Below are positions 9,029 to 21,420 of a DNA stretch of 64,000 nt, piece after piece. This stretch comes from an uncultured Bacteroidia bacterium. Its GTDB lineage: Bacteria; Bacteroidota; Bacteroidia; Bacteroidales; UBA932. The stretch is taken from the NCBI GenBank assembly GCA_902785575.1, contig CACZZF010000006.1:1-64000 (forward strand). The letters are read 5' to 3'. Position 1 is the stretch's first letter. Each line of letters begins with the position of its first letter. The notes beneath the pieces are model-generated. The model did not search any database. It had not been told where the DNA came from and saw only the letters and a list, made by a program, of their open reading frames with translations. A program made the position numbers and the translations under genes.

Positions 9029-10930
9029 ATGAAAAGGATTATACTTCTCGCCACTCTGGTCGCGGCATGCTTCCAAGGTCTGGAAGCGCAGACTATCGAC
9101 ATAAAGACCACTTCTGATTTGTCTCCTTATGTGTTCGGACATAACCTGGAACACACAAGGGCCGCCGTCAACGGAGGATTGAGCGCCCAGATGCTCCGCA
9201 ACCGTAAGTTTGCCGGAAAGCCCTCCCGCAATGAGGGTGTCTGCGCCGAATGGTCGGGAATCGGGGAAAAGACTCTGTTCCAGCAAGTCAGCCAATCCTA
9301 CACCAAACACATAGGCAATCCTGGCATGCAAAGGAGCAATGAGATACGTTCCCAATCTGTCCAGAATATGATTGAAGGACAGGTCGCTGGAATATTCCAA
9401 AAAGGGCTGTTCCTGAAAAAGGGAGAGACATATGAGATGAGGACCGTGACAAAGGTGTCGGTTCCCCTTATTCTCAAGGTTGAACTCACAGACCAGAATG
9501 GGTCCAAAGTCTATGCGTCCAAGTCACTGGAATTGAAGCCTTCAGATGATTGGGTGGTCAGCGAGTTCGAGATGACGCCTTCCGCTGTTGACAAGGACGG
9601 CGGCGTGAGATACACTTTCGAGAAAAAGGCCGAGGTGCTATTTGGAGCCCTCTCAATGATGCCTAAGGATAATTTCCATGGAATGAGAAGCGACGTGGTC
9701 GCGAACCTCAAGGCCATCGGGCCGAGAATCATCCGCTGGCCGGGCGGCAACTTCGCCGGGGAATACCGTTGGAAAGACGGGTTGCTTCCGGTGGATCAGA
9801 GGGGACCTCTACAGGCAGCGACAGAGATTGAGAGCCAACCATATTCATACGGCTTTGACTTCCACGAGATTGACACTGACGACTTCGTCGCCCTTTGCAG
9901 GGAGGTAGGAGCCGAGCCGATGATCACGATTAACATCGCTTGGAGTGAACCGGAAGAAAGCGCACAATGGGTGGAGTACTGCAATGGAGGAGAGGACACT
10001 GAATATGGCAAAATAAGAGCGGAAAGAGGCCACAAGGAGCCGTACAACGTTCATTTCTGGTCACTTGGGAATGAGATGGGTTATGGCCATATGGAAGGGC
10101 CGCAAGGCCCTGAAGGCTACGCCGAGATGGCCGAGAAGCATGCTGACGCCATGTTGGGGATAACCCCGGATCTGGAGCTTTGCTCCTCCGGACCATACCC
10201 CAATGAGAACTGGGCGAAGCATTCCGCCGCTCCGCTAGCTGACAAGGTCAAATACATCTCCCTCCACCACTATGCGGGAGGAAGCAAGCAATTCACGACA
10301 CCTGAGGACATAAAGAAGTCTTATGAGGAGATCACCGGCTCCTTCCAGGGAAATATTGACCTCGCAAGGAGGATGAGGGAAAGCCTTAACGCCACCGGAA
10401 AAGACCTCCACATTTCCTTTGACGAGTGGAACCAGTGGTATTCCTGGTATCGGCCTTCCTGTGTCAGTGAAGGCATTTACGCCGCCAGGACCATGCATTT
10501 CTACATCAACGAGAGCGCGGCTCTTGACATACCGATAGTCTGCTATTTCCAGCCTGTCGGAGAGGGTGCGATACTGATCACGCCCGAGGGCAGCCTACTC
10601 ACGGCCAATGGTCAGATGTTCGCCATGATGAAAGCACACCAGGACGGTAAAGTCTGTAAGATCACGGATGACGAGGATTACACAACCACCGCTACTGTCA
10701 AGGACGGGATCCTGACAATTACCTTGATCAACCCCAACTATGATACGGACAGGGAGTTCAGCTTCGCCCTGAAGGGAAAAGTCCTTGACGCGACTTTATA
10801 TTCCTCAGAGGATGTCACTCCTCACAGTTTCTTCGAGGAATCCCCGCTGGAGGTAAAAGCGGGGAGGAAGGACATAAAGACTGTCCTCCCTCCTCACAGC
10901 GCCGCCATTTTAAGACTGGCGATACGATAG
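9029..10930 (+). CDS. GH51 alpha-L-arabinofuranosidase, secreted
   Basis: 633 residues with signal peptide IILLATLVAACFQGLEAQ. Typical GH51 segments are FGHNLEHTR near residue 35, RWPGGNFAGEYRWKD near 235, the acid/base WSLGNEMGYG near 345 and the nucleophile region SFDEWNQWYSWY near 463, followed by a C-terminal beta domain. The enzyme removes alpha-L-arabinofuranosyl side chains from arabinan, arabinoxylan or arabinogalactan, here in the periplasm. It is a single-gene unit, with a divergent promoter shared with the 8074-8976 gene and a palindromic repeat just after its stop. Confidence 0.95.
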   Translation: MKRIILLATLVAACFQGLEAQTIDIKTTSDLSPYVFGHNLEHTRAAVNGGLSAQMLRNRKFAGKPSRNEGVCAEWSGIGEKTLFQQVSQSYTKHIGNPGMQRSNEIRSQSVQNMIEGQVAGIFQKGLFLKKGETYEMRTVTKVSVPLILKVELTDQNGSKVYASKSLELKPSDDWVVSEFEMTPSAVDKDGGVRYTFEKKAEVLFGALSMMPKDNFHGMRSDVVANLKAIGPRIIRWPGGNFAGEYRWKDGLLPVDQRGPLQAATEIESQPYSYGFDFHEIDTDDFVALCREVGAEPMITINIAWSEPEESAQWVEYCNGGEDTEYGKIRAERGHKEPYNVHFWSLGNEMGYGHMEGPQGPEGYAEMAEKHADAMLGITPDLELCSSGPYPNENWAKHSAAPLADKVKYISLHHYAGGSKQFTTPEDIKKSYEEITGSFQGNIDLARRMRESLNATGKDLHISFDEWNQWYSWYRPSCVSEGIYAARTMHFYINESAALDIPIVCYFQPVGEGAILITPEGSLLTANGQMFAMMKAHQDGKVCKITDDEDYTTTATVKDGILTITLINPNYDTDREFSFALKGKVLDATLYSSEDVTPHSFFEESPLEVKAGRKDIKTVLPPHSAAILRLAIR

Positions 10931-10933
10931 CTT

Positions 10934-10998
10934 AGATTCTTCGCCGCGCTCAGAATGACACCAGTTTGTCATTCTGAGGCAGAAAAATGCCGAAGAAT

Positions 10999-11000
<2 letters not shown>
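10934..11000. repeat. Palindromic intergenic repeat of the AGATTCTTCG...TCAGAATGACA family
   Basis: AGATTCTTCG (from 10934) and CGAAGAATCT (10991-11000) form the outer arms, and AGAATGACA (10952-10960) pairs with TGTCATTCT (10967-10975) around a 6-base loop. It separates the convergent GH51 and S41 genes and may work as a two-way terminator. Its right edge contains the S41 stop codon. Confidence 0.75.
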
Positions 11001-13991
<2,991 letters not shown>

Positions 13992-15026
13992 TTACTGTAA
14001 TGCCGGGAGGATATTGTCCCAAATAAGATTGATTTCTTCTTGCATATCCCCGATCTGGGCGGTGGTGACAACCACGGCGTCCTGTTCGGGAAGGATAATT
14101 ATGTACTGACCGTAAGCTCCGTCAGCGCGGAAAGCTCCATGACGGCAACGCCACATCTGGTAGCCGTAGCCTTGGAGCCAATCGCTTGTGGATGGATCAG
14201 TGCCACTTTCACGCATTTGAGCCTCACTCATTCCCGCCGGGCAGGATGAGACCTGGTAGGAAGACATCTCCTTGACCCAATCGGCGGGGATCACCTGCTT
14301 TCCCGCGAACTTTCCGCCATTAAGGATGCAAAGCCCCATCTTTGCCATGGACTCTGTGTTAAGGTACAGACCCCAGCCTCCGGTGTTGATCCCGGCTGGA
14401 CTCTCAAGCCAGTGAGGTTTCTCTATTCCGAGAGGCTGCCAGAGACGGGTGTCAAGATAGTCAACTATCTTCTGGCCAGTGACTTTCTGGACAGCGGCTG
14501 AAAGCACATAGGTACCGAGGCTATTGTAGCAATAGTTTGTGCCGGGCTCATATTCAAGAGGCCATTCCATGAAGCCTTTGATCCAGTCCCCGGGTTTATT
14601 CCTGACGGAGCCGGTGGGATCGGTCCCGTGGCCGGAGTTCATGGTCAGCAAGTTCCTGATAGTGACTCTCTTGAGAGTGTCAGAGGCACCTTCCGGCACA
14701 CTTTCGGGGAACAGGTCCACAATCTTGTCGTCAAGGGAGAGAAGGCCCTCTGAGATGGCGAAACCGACCGCCGTGGAGGTGAAAGTCTTGCTCACGGAAT
14801 GGAGCACATGGGCGGTGTCCGGCACGAAGAACTTCTCGGCCAGCACCTTTCCGTGCTGGATGACCATGATGCTGTGGAGATCCTCACCACAATCTTTGAC
14901 CGCCTGGAAATAGGAGGCCATAGCCTTGTCCAAAGCTTCGCTGGCCTTCCCCCGGGGAAGGGGTCCGTTCTTAGGAGCGCAGGCCGCCACAATCAGGACA
15001 GAAATAATGGCAAAAAATCGTTTCAT
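13992..15026 (-). CDS. Serine hydrolase, class C beta-lactamase-like lipoprotein
   Basis: 344 residues with a lipoprotein signal (FAIISVLIVAACAPK). The SxxK motif is SVSKTFTS near residue 78 and the YxN motif is YCYNSLGTY near 165, as in penicillin-binding and esterase-like class C beta-lactamase relatives. Members of this family act as D-amino-acid peptidases or esterases rather than antibiotic resistance genes in most genomes. It is the first gene of a three-gene operon with a CE1-like esterase and an S41 protein, so acyl-ester hydrolysis is a reasonable guess. Confidence 0.87.
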   Translation of the reverse strand: MKRFFAIISVLIVAACAPKNGPLPRGKASEALDKAMASYFQAVKDCGEDLHSIMVIQHGKVLAEKFFVPDTAHVLHSVSKTFTSTAVGFAISEGLLSLDDKIVDLFPESVPEGASDTLKRVTIRNLLTMNSGHGTDPTGSVRNKPGDWIKGFMEWPLEYEPGTNYCYNSLGTYVLSAAVQKVTGQKIVDYLDTRLWQPLGIEKPHWLESPAGINTGGWGLYLNTESMAKMGLCILNGGKFAGKQVIPADWVKEMSSYQVSSCPAGMSEAQMRESGTDPSTSDWLQGYGYQMWRCRHGAFRADGAYGQYIIILPEQDAVVVTTAQIGDMQEEINLIWDNILPALQ

Positions 15027-15107
15027 TGTCTGGAAGTATTTGATTGACGTAAAAATACAAATTATTCTCTGATTTGCTATATTCGCGTGAACGAATATCC
15101 CCCGAAC

Positions 15108-16916
15108 ATGAATCTAATCAATCTATTCAAGAAAATACTGCCTTATGTGAAGCCTTACCGCTTCCTTGTCGCGATCACACTTTTCTTGACTCTTATCGGC
15201 TCGCTTCTGGCCCAGGTCAACGCCGTTGTGCTTGACTGGACAGTTGATTCGATCAACGCCCTGGTCGGCTCCCCGGAGTTCACTTGGGGCAAGGCGGTAA
15301 AGATTCTCACAATAGTCAGTATAGTCCTTCTCGGAAAGGAAATTCTCAGGGCGGGAATATCTTTCGCACAGAGGAACTTCGGTGAGAAATTAAGAATTAA
15401 TATCTCACAGCGCCTTTCGCTCGGGGTTGTGGAGAGGATATTGAAATACAGGATGGCTTTCTTCGCCCGCAGCGAAAACGCCCCTGGAATGCTCCAGGCC
15501 AGGATAGACCAAGGAGCGAGCAGCATCTCGAGAACCATCCAAAGCTTCTTCATCGACCTTCTTCCGATGATTGTCAGCTCAGTGCTGGCCCTGGTGCTGA
15601 TTTTCGCGGCTAACTTATATGTGGGTCTCACCGCGTTGGCGATCGTTCCGATCTATTTCTGGATCACTTCCCGGCAAGCCAAGAAACTGAAAGGCTCAAG
15701 AAAGAATATGAGGGGCTTCAACGAGAAACGGAGCGGAAGCATAATGAATATTCTCGAAAGCATGAATGTCGTTAAGTCTTTCAACCGGGAAGAAATCGAG
15801 ATGGCCAAGCAGACCGAGTTGCAGAACGGTTTCTATGGTAACCAGATGAAGATCCGGAAAGCTTCCTTCGGCTACGACTCCCTCAAGAGTTTCGTCAGCC
15901 AGACCGGAACGGTGCTGATCATAATCCTGACCTCCTATCTGGTGCTTATCGGTTATCCGGGAATGACCATAGGAAAGATCATGTACCACATCATGCTGTT
16001 CTCCAATGTTACCGCCCCGATCACCCAGTTGCAGCGTATATTCGACGACCTCAACGACGCGGTGATCTATGCGGAAGGCTATTTCGACATAGTCGACGCG
16101 GACAACGAGGTGGAGCCGACCGGCGGCTACAAGCCGGAAAAGGTTGATGGAAACTTCGAGATGAAGGGTGTGGACTTCACCTATCCTAACGGCACCAAGG
16201 CCCTGCATAACATCTCCTTGAGGGTCGACAGTGGAAAAATCACCGCGCTCGTGGGACTGAGCGGAGCCGGGAAATCCACGATTGTCAACCTGTTAGACAA
16301 ATTCTACGAGCCAGATTGCGGCAGCATTACCTTAGACGGGGTGGATCTGAGGGAATGGGACACCCGGTTCCTAAGAGAGAACATCGGATTGGTCCTTCAG
16401 AAGAACCATATCTTCGACGGCAGTGTCGAGGAGAATATTCGTTACGGCAAGCCCGGGGCCACCATCGAGGAAGTTTACGAGGCGGCTCGCAAGGCCAGTC
16501 TCTACGACCAGATAATAGCTCTTCCAAAGGGCTTTGATACAGCCGCCACAAACCTCTCGGGAGGCCAGCAGCAGAGGGTCGCCATAGCGAGGATGTTCCT
16601 CAAGAACCCTCCTATCATATTCCTGGATGAGCCGACCGCCTCACTTGACGCGATCGCCACCGAACAGATCAAAAACGCCATTGATGCGATCAAGCAGGAC
16701 AGGACGGTCATAATCATATCCCACTCTATTTCTCAAATCATTGATAGTGAGATGGTTTACGCTCTAAAGGAGGGCCATCTTGAACAGAGCGGTACTCCTG
16801 ACGAACTCTACAAGAAAGGCGGCGTCTACAAGGACATAATGGACGCCTCCGCCCGCAGCCTCAACATCGAGAAGTTGGCCCAAACCATAGATTTCAGTGA
16901 TGATGATGACGATTAA
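15108..16916 (+). CDS. ABC exporter, fused membrane and ATPase domains
   Basis: 602 residues from ATG 15108; an in-frame GTG at 15087 would add seven residues. Six membrane segments occupy residues 15-310 (type I exporter fold). The nucleotide-binding domain has Walker A GLSGAGKST near 382, Q-loop GLVLQKNHIFDG, signature LSGGQQQR near 482, Walker B IIFLDEPTASLD near 505 and the H-loop IISHSISQ. The protein probably works as a homodimer exporting a lipid, peptide or drug. It is transcribed away from the serine hydrolase operon and the C-terminus is a run of Asp residues. Confidence 0.92.
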   Translation: MNLINLFKKILPYVKPYRFLVAITLFLTLIGSLLAQVNAVVLDWTVDSINALVGSPEFTWGKAVKILTIVSIVLLGKEILRAGISFAQRNFGEKLRINISQRLSLGVVERILKYRMAFFARSENAPGMLQARIDQGASSISRTIQSFFIDLLPMIVSSVLALVLIFAANLYVGLTALAIVPIYFWITSRQAKKLKGSRKNMRGFNEKRSGSIMNILESMNVVKSFNREEIEMAKQTELQNGFYGNQMKIRKASFGYDSLKSFVSQTGTVLIIILTSYLVLIGYPGMTIGKIMYHIMLFSNVTAPITQLQRIFDDLNDAVIYAEGYFDIVDADNEVEPTGGYKPEKVDGNFEMKGVDFTYPNGTKALHNISLRVDSGKITALVGLSGAGKSTIVNLLDKFYEPDCGSITLDGVDLREWDTRFLRENIGLVLQKNHIFDGSVEENIRYGKPGATIEEVYEAARKASLYDQIIALPKGFDTAATNLSGGQQQRVAIARMFLKNPPIIFLDEPTASLDAIATEQIKNAIDAIKQDRTVIIISHSISQIIDSEMVYALKEGHLEQSGTPDELYKKGGVYKDIMDASARSLNIEKLAQTIDFSDDDDD

Positions 16917-16954
16917 ATGACTATCTTTATGCCAGATTATAGCCTATTTTGTCT

Positions 16955-18928
16955 ATGTATTTGGTTGAAAGGATCGGAAGAGTCGTGATTGTGGCCATAC
17001 TGATTTGCGGAATGGCCTCTTGCGGGAAGACGGGCAATCTCAAATGGGAGAAAACCGATGGGGCGTTGACCCTGGTTGAAAAAGGAGCTCCACTGGGAGT
17101 ATTGGATATTCCTGAAGTGGACGGGATCACTCACAAGGAAATGATCGAGACGCTGGATTCCTCCACTTTCAAGATCACATGCGTTTTCAAGGCAACTGAA
17201 GACCTGGACTCCGTTCTCCTTCAGGCCGGTTTCAACCATTTGTCGGCAAGCGGGTTCTGGATGATTCCTTCCGTCAATTACAACGGCAATGCTTGGGGTC
17301 GGGGGCAAGAGCCTAAAGGCGCGGAAGAAAACGGCCGATGGCGGACTGTGTCTTTCCGCCGCACTCCAATTCCCGGAGCCATGTATTCCGAGGGAACCCG
17401 TTATGCTATAGCGACTTGGGCTGAGGCTCCAAAGTCCATCAAAGAGAACTTCTCTTGCTCTTTGAGGCCAGCGGAATCCCAGACAGGCCATGTTTATCTT
17501 TGGCCGGAGGAGGAGATGCCCAGGACTTATTCCAACAGGGACCATTTCGAGCCTGGTTTCAGGAATACTCAGCCTTTAAAGAAGGGAGAAACGATTGAGT
17601 TCCGGATATATGTCCATATCTCTCCGATCCAAGCGGAGCATCGTGCGATGCGTTCCTTCCTTGACAAAGCCTGGGAACTGTCTCCGAAGCCAAAAGTAGA
17701 TATATTCCCGGTAGAGAAACTTTGGGAGCTCGGAATCCGTTATGCCAAAGAGTCTATCTGGGCCGAGGATGGGGATTATAAGGGATTCAGCATCGGCCTT
17801 GTACTCGGTCAGGACGGCAAGTGGCAGCAGCGGCCAGGCTGGAAATATGAGATCGGATGGTGCGGGCAGAACGCCTCCTACGCCATCTCACTACTCAAAG
17901 ACTACCAGAAAAACGGATCAAAGGAATCGTTGGAAAAAGGTATCGCCACGCTTGACACTTGGAGCCGGTGCGGCCTGCCAAACGGTTTGTTCGTGACTAA
18001 TTACGACCACATCATGAGCGGCAATCCCAATGGCTCAATCGACGCCTGCAATCTCGGCACGGCCGCCGTCAATTTCTTCGAGGCCTGTGATGTGGCGAAA
18101 GAATGCGGAATGGAACGTCCTGAATATGAGCGCGTAGCTTATGCGATATGCGACTTTGTGGTCTCCGACCAGCAGGATAACGGATGCTATGCGAAAGGGT
18201 GGCTGCCCAACGGGGAGAGTATCTACAGGGAGGGCACGATCGGCTGCTTCCTCGTGCCTGCCATGATAGAGGCCTACCGTAGGAGCGGGGAAAAGAAATA
18301 TCTGGATTCCGGTCTGAAAGCCTACAATCATTACCTTGCGGAGCTGAAAGAGAACGGTTTCACGACAGCAGGCGCGTTGGACACATGGTGCATAGATAAG
18401 GAGTCGTCGATTTCCCTGCTCCGCTCAGCCATCAGGTTCCACCGGCTTACCGGATCGCCAAAGTACATCGAGGATGCCTTGGCGATATCCTACTACCTCT
18501 CCACATGGCTGTGGCACTACGACGGGATCTATCCCGAGGGTGATGATTTCTCTGAATATGGATACCACACTTTCGGAGCGACCTCCGTCTCCGTCCAGCA
18601 TAACCACCTTGATCCGTATGCTCTATACTGGGTCCCGGAATGGATGGAACTATCTGAGCTTACGGGAGATAGCCAGTGGAAAGAAAAGGCCGTGGCGATC
18701 TGGAGGAACAGCAACCAACTGGTCTCAGACGGCACTCTTGAGATACACGGGCATCTCCGCCCGGCCGGCTCCCAGAACGAGGCTTATTTCGAGTGCGCCT
18801 GGGGTGACTATTCCCATCGAGTGAACGACTGGCTCGTCGCCTGGCCAGGCGCTTTCCGCCTTGAGACCATCAGGCGCCTGGAAGGGTTTTCCAGTAATCC
18901 TCTATCTCTTCCAGGGTTCGTCCGGTAG
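16955..18928 (+). CDS. Alpha/alpha-toroid glycosidase-like lipoprotein
   Basis: 657 residues from ATG 16955 (an in-frame TTG lies two codons upstream). The signal ends in the lipobox GMASCG. After a beta-rich N-terminal part (residues 25-220), residues 240-640 show repeated helical hairpins with conserved Trp, Gly and acidic residues (KYEIGWCGQNASYA, AWGDYSHRVNDWLVAWPG), the layout of six-hairpin glycosidases. A precise GH family was not recognised. The last 59 bases overlap the convergent sugar porter gene, so both C-termini are coded by the same DNA. The neighbouring sugar porter and Sus pair suggest oligosaccharide breakdown. Confidence 0.65.
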   Translation: MYLVERIGRVVIVAILICGMASCGKTGNLKWEKTDGALTLVEKGAPLGVLDIPEVDGITHKEMIETLDSSTFKITCVFKATEDLDSVLLQAGFNHLSASGFWMIPSVNYNGNAWGRGQEPKGAEENGRWRTVSFRRTPIPGAMYSEGTRYAIATWAEAPKSIKENFSCSLRPAESQTGHVYLWPEEEMPRTYSNRDHFEPGFRNTQPLKKGETIEFRIYVHISPIQAEHRAMRSFLDKAWELSPKPKVDIFPVEKLWELGIRYAKESIWAEDGDYKGFSIGLVLGQDGKWQQRPGWKYEIGWCGQNASYAISLLKDYQKNGSKESLEKGIATLDTWSRCGLPNGLFVTNYDHIMSGNPNGSIDACNLGTAAVNFFEACDVAKECGMERPEYERVAYAICDFVVSDQQDNGCYAKGWLPNGESIYREGTIGCFLVPAMIEAYRRSGEKKYLDSGLKAYNHYLAELKENGFTTAGALDTWCIDKESSISLLRSAIRFHRLTGSPKYIEDALAISYYLSTWLWHYDGIYPEGDDFSEYGYHTFGATSVSVQHNHLDPYALYWVPEWMELSELTGDSQWKEKAVAIWRNSNQLVSDGTLEIHGHLRPAGSQNEAYFECAWGDYSHRVNDWLVAWPGAFRLETIRRLEGFSSNPLSLPGFVR

Positions 18929-20267
18929 TCTCGGGGACGAGTTTCCACATGATAAGCATGTAAGGCACGCACATCACCGCGAACAGGAAGAACGTTCCGG
19001 CAGGGGTCAGTGCGCTCATACACCATGGCGTGAACTGGCCGATAAGGTATGTGCCGACCCAAAGAGCTAGTCCGGCGATGGACATGGCGATTCCTCGGAC
19101 CTTGTTGGGATACATCTCGGAAAGCAGCACGAACACGACAGCGCTGATTGAGATCGCCTGGCTGAATATGTACAGGAGGAAGAACACGAGAAGAGGGACT
19201 CCGCCGCCATTGAAAGCGAATATAATCCCTATCGCCACCAGGCACGCTATCATTCCGCTTACGCCGTAATAGATGAGTTTCTTCCTGCCGACCTTGTCTA
19301 TTATGAACACGGCCAGGACGGTGGTGAGCATATTCACGAGACCCACAAGGACAGTTGAGAATGAGGAATCCTTCGCGGCGAGTCCCGCGCTGGAGAAGAT
19401 GTCGGGACCGTAATACAGGACCGCGTTCACACCCATGAACTGGCCAAGAATCGCTATCGCGGCCCCGATGATGACGGCCTTGATTATTCCCGGATGACGG
19501 AGTTCCGACCACTCGCTCTTGACCTCCTTCGCTATTGACTCCTTTGTCAGGGAGAATTCCCCGAGGGCGTACTCCTCACTATTCTTAAGCTTCCTGAATA
19601 TGCCCAAAGCCTTATCGTTCCTTCCTTTAACCATCAGCCACCTGGGGCTTTCCGGGATGAGGAATATGATGAGGAAGAAAGCCAAAGCCACGACCGTCTC
19701 AGAACCGAGCATTCCCCTCCACATCTCGGTTGAGAATATCCTTTCGAAGAAAGGGGTGGAGTAAGCGGCGTCGCTGCCGGACAGAATCGCGAAATTGATG
19801 AGGTAAGCCAGCAGGAGGCCCATTGTCACCGCAAGCTGATACAGAGACACCATAGTGCCACGGATCTTCGCCGGAGACACTTCAGAGATGTAGATGGGCG
19901 AAACAATGCTGATTATTCCAATGCCCAATCCACCGATGATCCTGTAAGCGACCAGGTCGGTGAAACCGACGCAGACACAGCAACCGATAGCCGACACCGT
20001 GAAGCAAACAGCCGCAATCAGCATCGTTTTCTTCCTGCCCAGAAAGTCACTCAGCAATCCCGCTATGGCCACTCCTATGATCGAGCCTATCAAGGCGCAA
20101 CCGACATACCACCCTTTGGAAATATCGTCAAGCCCGAACTGGGAACTGACGTCCGCGGTCGTGCCTGAGATGACGGCCGTGTCATATCCGAAGAGGATTC
20201 CGCCCAGCGCGGCAACCAGGCATAAGAACATCAGGTACGGGATGTTGTTGGATCTGTCCTTTACCAT
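18870..20267 (-). CDS. MFS sugar porter
   Basis: 465 residues with about twelve membrane helices. Diagnostic sugar-porter motifs are present: DFLGRKK after helix 2, PESPRWLMVKGR after helix 6 and PETTGRTLEEIEDYW at the C-terminus. The protein should import a monosaccharide (xylose, arabinose, galactose or similar) by proton symport through the inner membrane. The start codon overlaps the stop of the DUF4434 gene by one base (TAATG), so it is coupled to that gene. Its 3' end overlaps the convergent toroid gene by 59 bases. Confidence 0.93.
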   Translation of the reverse strand: MVKDRSNNIPYLMFLCLVAALGGILFGYDTAVISGTTADVSSQFGLDDISKGWYVGCALIGSIIGVAIAGLLSDFLGRKKTMLIAAVCFTVSAIGCCVCVGFTDLVAYRIIGGLGIGIISIVSPIYISEVSPAKIRGTMVSLYQLAVTMGLLLAYLINFAILSGSDAAYSTPFFERIFSTEMWRGMLGSETVVALAFFLIIFLIPESPRWLMVKGRNDKALGIFRKLKNSEEYALGEFSLTKESIAKEVKSEWSELRHPGIIKAVIIGAAIAILGQFMGVNAVLYYGPDIFSSAGLAAKDSSFSTVLVGLVNMLTTVLAVFIIDKVGRKKLIYYGVSGMIACLVAIGIIFAFNGGGVPLLVFFLLYIFSQAISISAVVFVLLSEMYPNKVRGIAMSIAGLALWVGTYLIGQFTPWCMSALTPAGTFFLFAVMCVPYMLIMWKLVPETTGRTLEEIEDYWKTLPGA

Positions 20268-21346
20268 TATTTGATGTTGAAATATTCCTTGTAGCGGTCA
20301 TAAAGGTGCCCCGCCTGCACATAAGCGGACTGGGGGCTCATAAAGTGGCTGAACTCGAAGGTGATGGCCTTGTCATATCCGCAGCGCTTAGCCGCCTCCA
20401 GTTTCAGCCTCAGCTTGTCGAATTTGATGGGCAGAAAACTGATCGGCATATCACGATCGAAAGTCTCCGCGTTTGTCCAACACTTCATCCCGTATTTATC
20501 CGCGAGAGCCTTGTTGACCGAAAAGAAAGCGTCGAGCTCGTCGTAATCGATATGCCCGTCTTGGAAGGCGCAGGCGTCCACAACATCGTGAATGCCATCG
20601 AAAATCTCGTTCCACTCCCTCTCATGGTCACTGACGGACACACCCTGCTTGACTTTCAAGCCAGTTCCCTGGATGGCCTTTTTCCCGTCTATCCAGGGAG
20701 AGATGAAGGTGGGCAGACCACCGCTGATGTCCTTGCACATCTTGCCCATCTCATGGAAGGTCTCTATGCATCCTTTGGTTTTGCGGCTTATCTCAGTGCT
20801 GATATACCACCCCTGGAAACTCTTATGCTTCCCATACGCGTTCCAGACCTCCTCGATCACGTATTTATTGGATTCCAGCTCGTAGCTCATGTCTCCCGTG
20901 TCCCAGTACTTGCCACTATCGTAAAGGCCGAAGTAAAACTTCATCCCGTACTTGTCCGCCAATGTGAGGAACATCTCGACCAAATCCATGGAAGGCATGT
21001 AACAACCTTTGCCTAGCAGATATTTCGAGGGCCAGGTGATGAATTTCCGGTAGCCGGAGCGTATCATTATCACAGTGTCAATCCCTATAGACTTCATATT
21101 CCTGAAGTCAGCGTCCCATTCCTTGACGCCCCAATTCTGATGTGGGATGTCGTGTGATATCTCATCCAGGAAGGTACCGGTTATCGGTAGCCCCGCATCC
21201 TTCGGAACTATAAAAAACTGATCCTGATCCGCTTCCAGACCTGTTTCCGCATCACCTTCAATTTTGGAAGCGCAGCTGTTCAGAATCGGTATAGTGGCGA
21301 TAGCCGCCGCGGTTGTCGTTTTCAGGAAGTCTCTTCGATTAGTCAT
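20267..21346 (-). CDS. DUF4434-type TIM-barrel protein with Tat signal
   Basis: 359 residues. The N-terminus MTNRRDFLKTTTAAAIATI followed by LNSCAS gives both a twin-arginine motif and a lipobox. The body (GTFLDEISHDIPHQNWGVKEW, IGIDTVIMIRSGYRK, SFQGWYISTEI, KCWTNAETF) is typical of DUF4434, a TIM-barrel group related to glycoside hydrolases. Substrate is unknown. It sits between the SusD gene, from which it is separated by a terminator hairpin, and the sugar porter, to which it is translationally coupled. Confidence 0.8.
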   Translation of the reverse strand: MTNRRDFLKTTTAAAIATIPILNSCASKIEGDAETGLEADQDQFFIVPKDAGLPITGTFLDEISHDIPHQNWGVKEWDADFRNMKSIGIDTVIMIRSGYRKFITWPSKYLLGKGCYMPSMDLVEMFLTLADKYGMKFYFGLYDSGKYWDTGDMSYELESNKYVIEEVWNAYGKHKSFQGWYISTEISRKTKGCIETFHEMGKMCKDISGGLPTFISPWIDGKKAIQGTGLKVKQGVSVSDHEREWNEIFDGIHDVVDACAFQDGHIDYDELDAFFSVNKALADKYGMKCWTNAETFDRDMPISFLPIKFDKLRLKLEAAKRCGYDKAITFEFSHFMSPQSAYVQAGHLYDRYKEYFNIK

Positions 21347-21377
21347 GTTATCTTGGTAGTTTTAACAAATATACGAA

Positions 21378-21403
21378 AAAGGGCGGTCGGTTGACCGCCC
21401 TTT
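21378..21403 (-). terminator. Rho-independent terminator after SusD
   Basis: AAAGGGCGGTC (21378-21388) pairs with GACCGCCCTTT (21393-21403) around a 4-base loop. On the minus strand the stem is followed by a T run. It lies in the gap between the SusD stop and the DUF4434 start, so it may end the SusCD message or attenuate expression of the downstream genes. Confidence 0.85.
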
Positions 21404-21420
21404 CCAAATATGATATTCTA

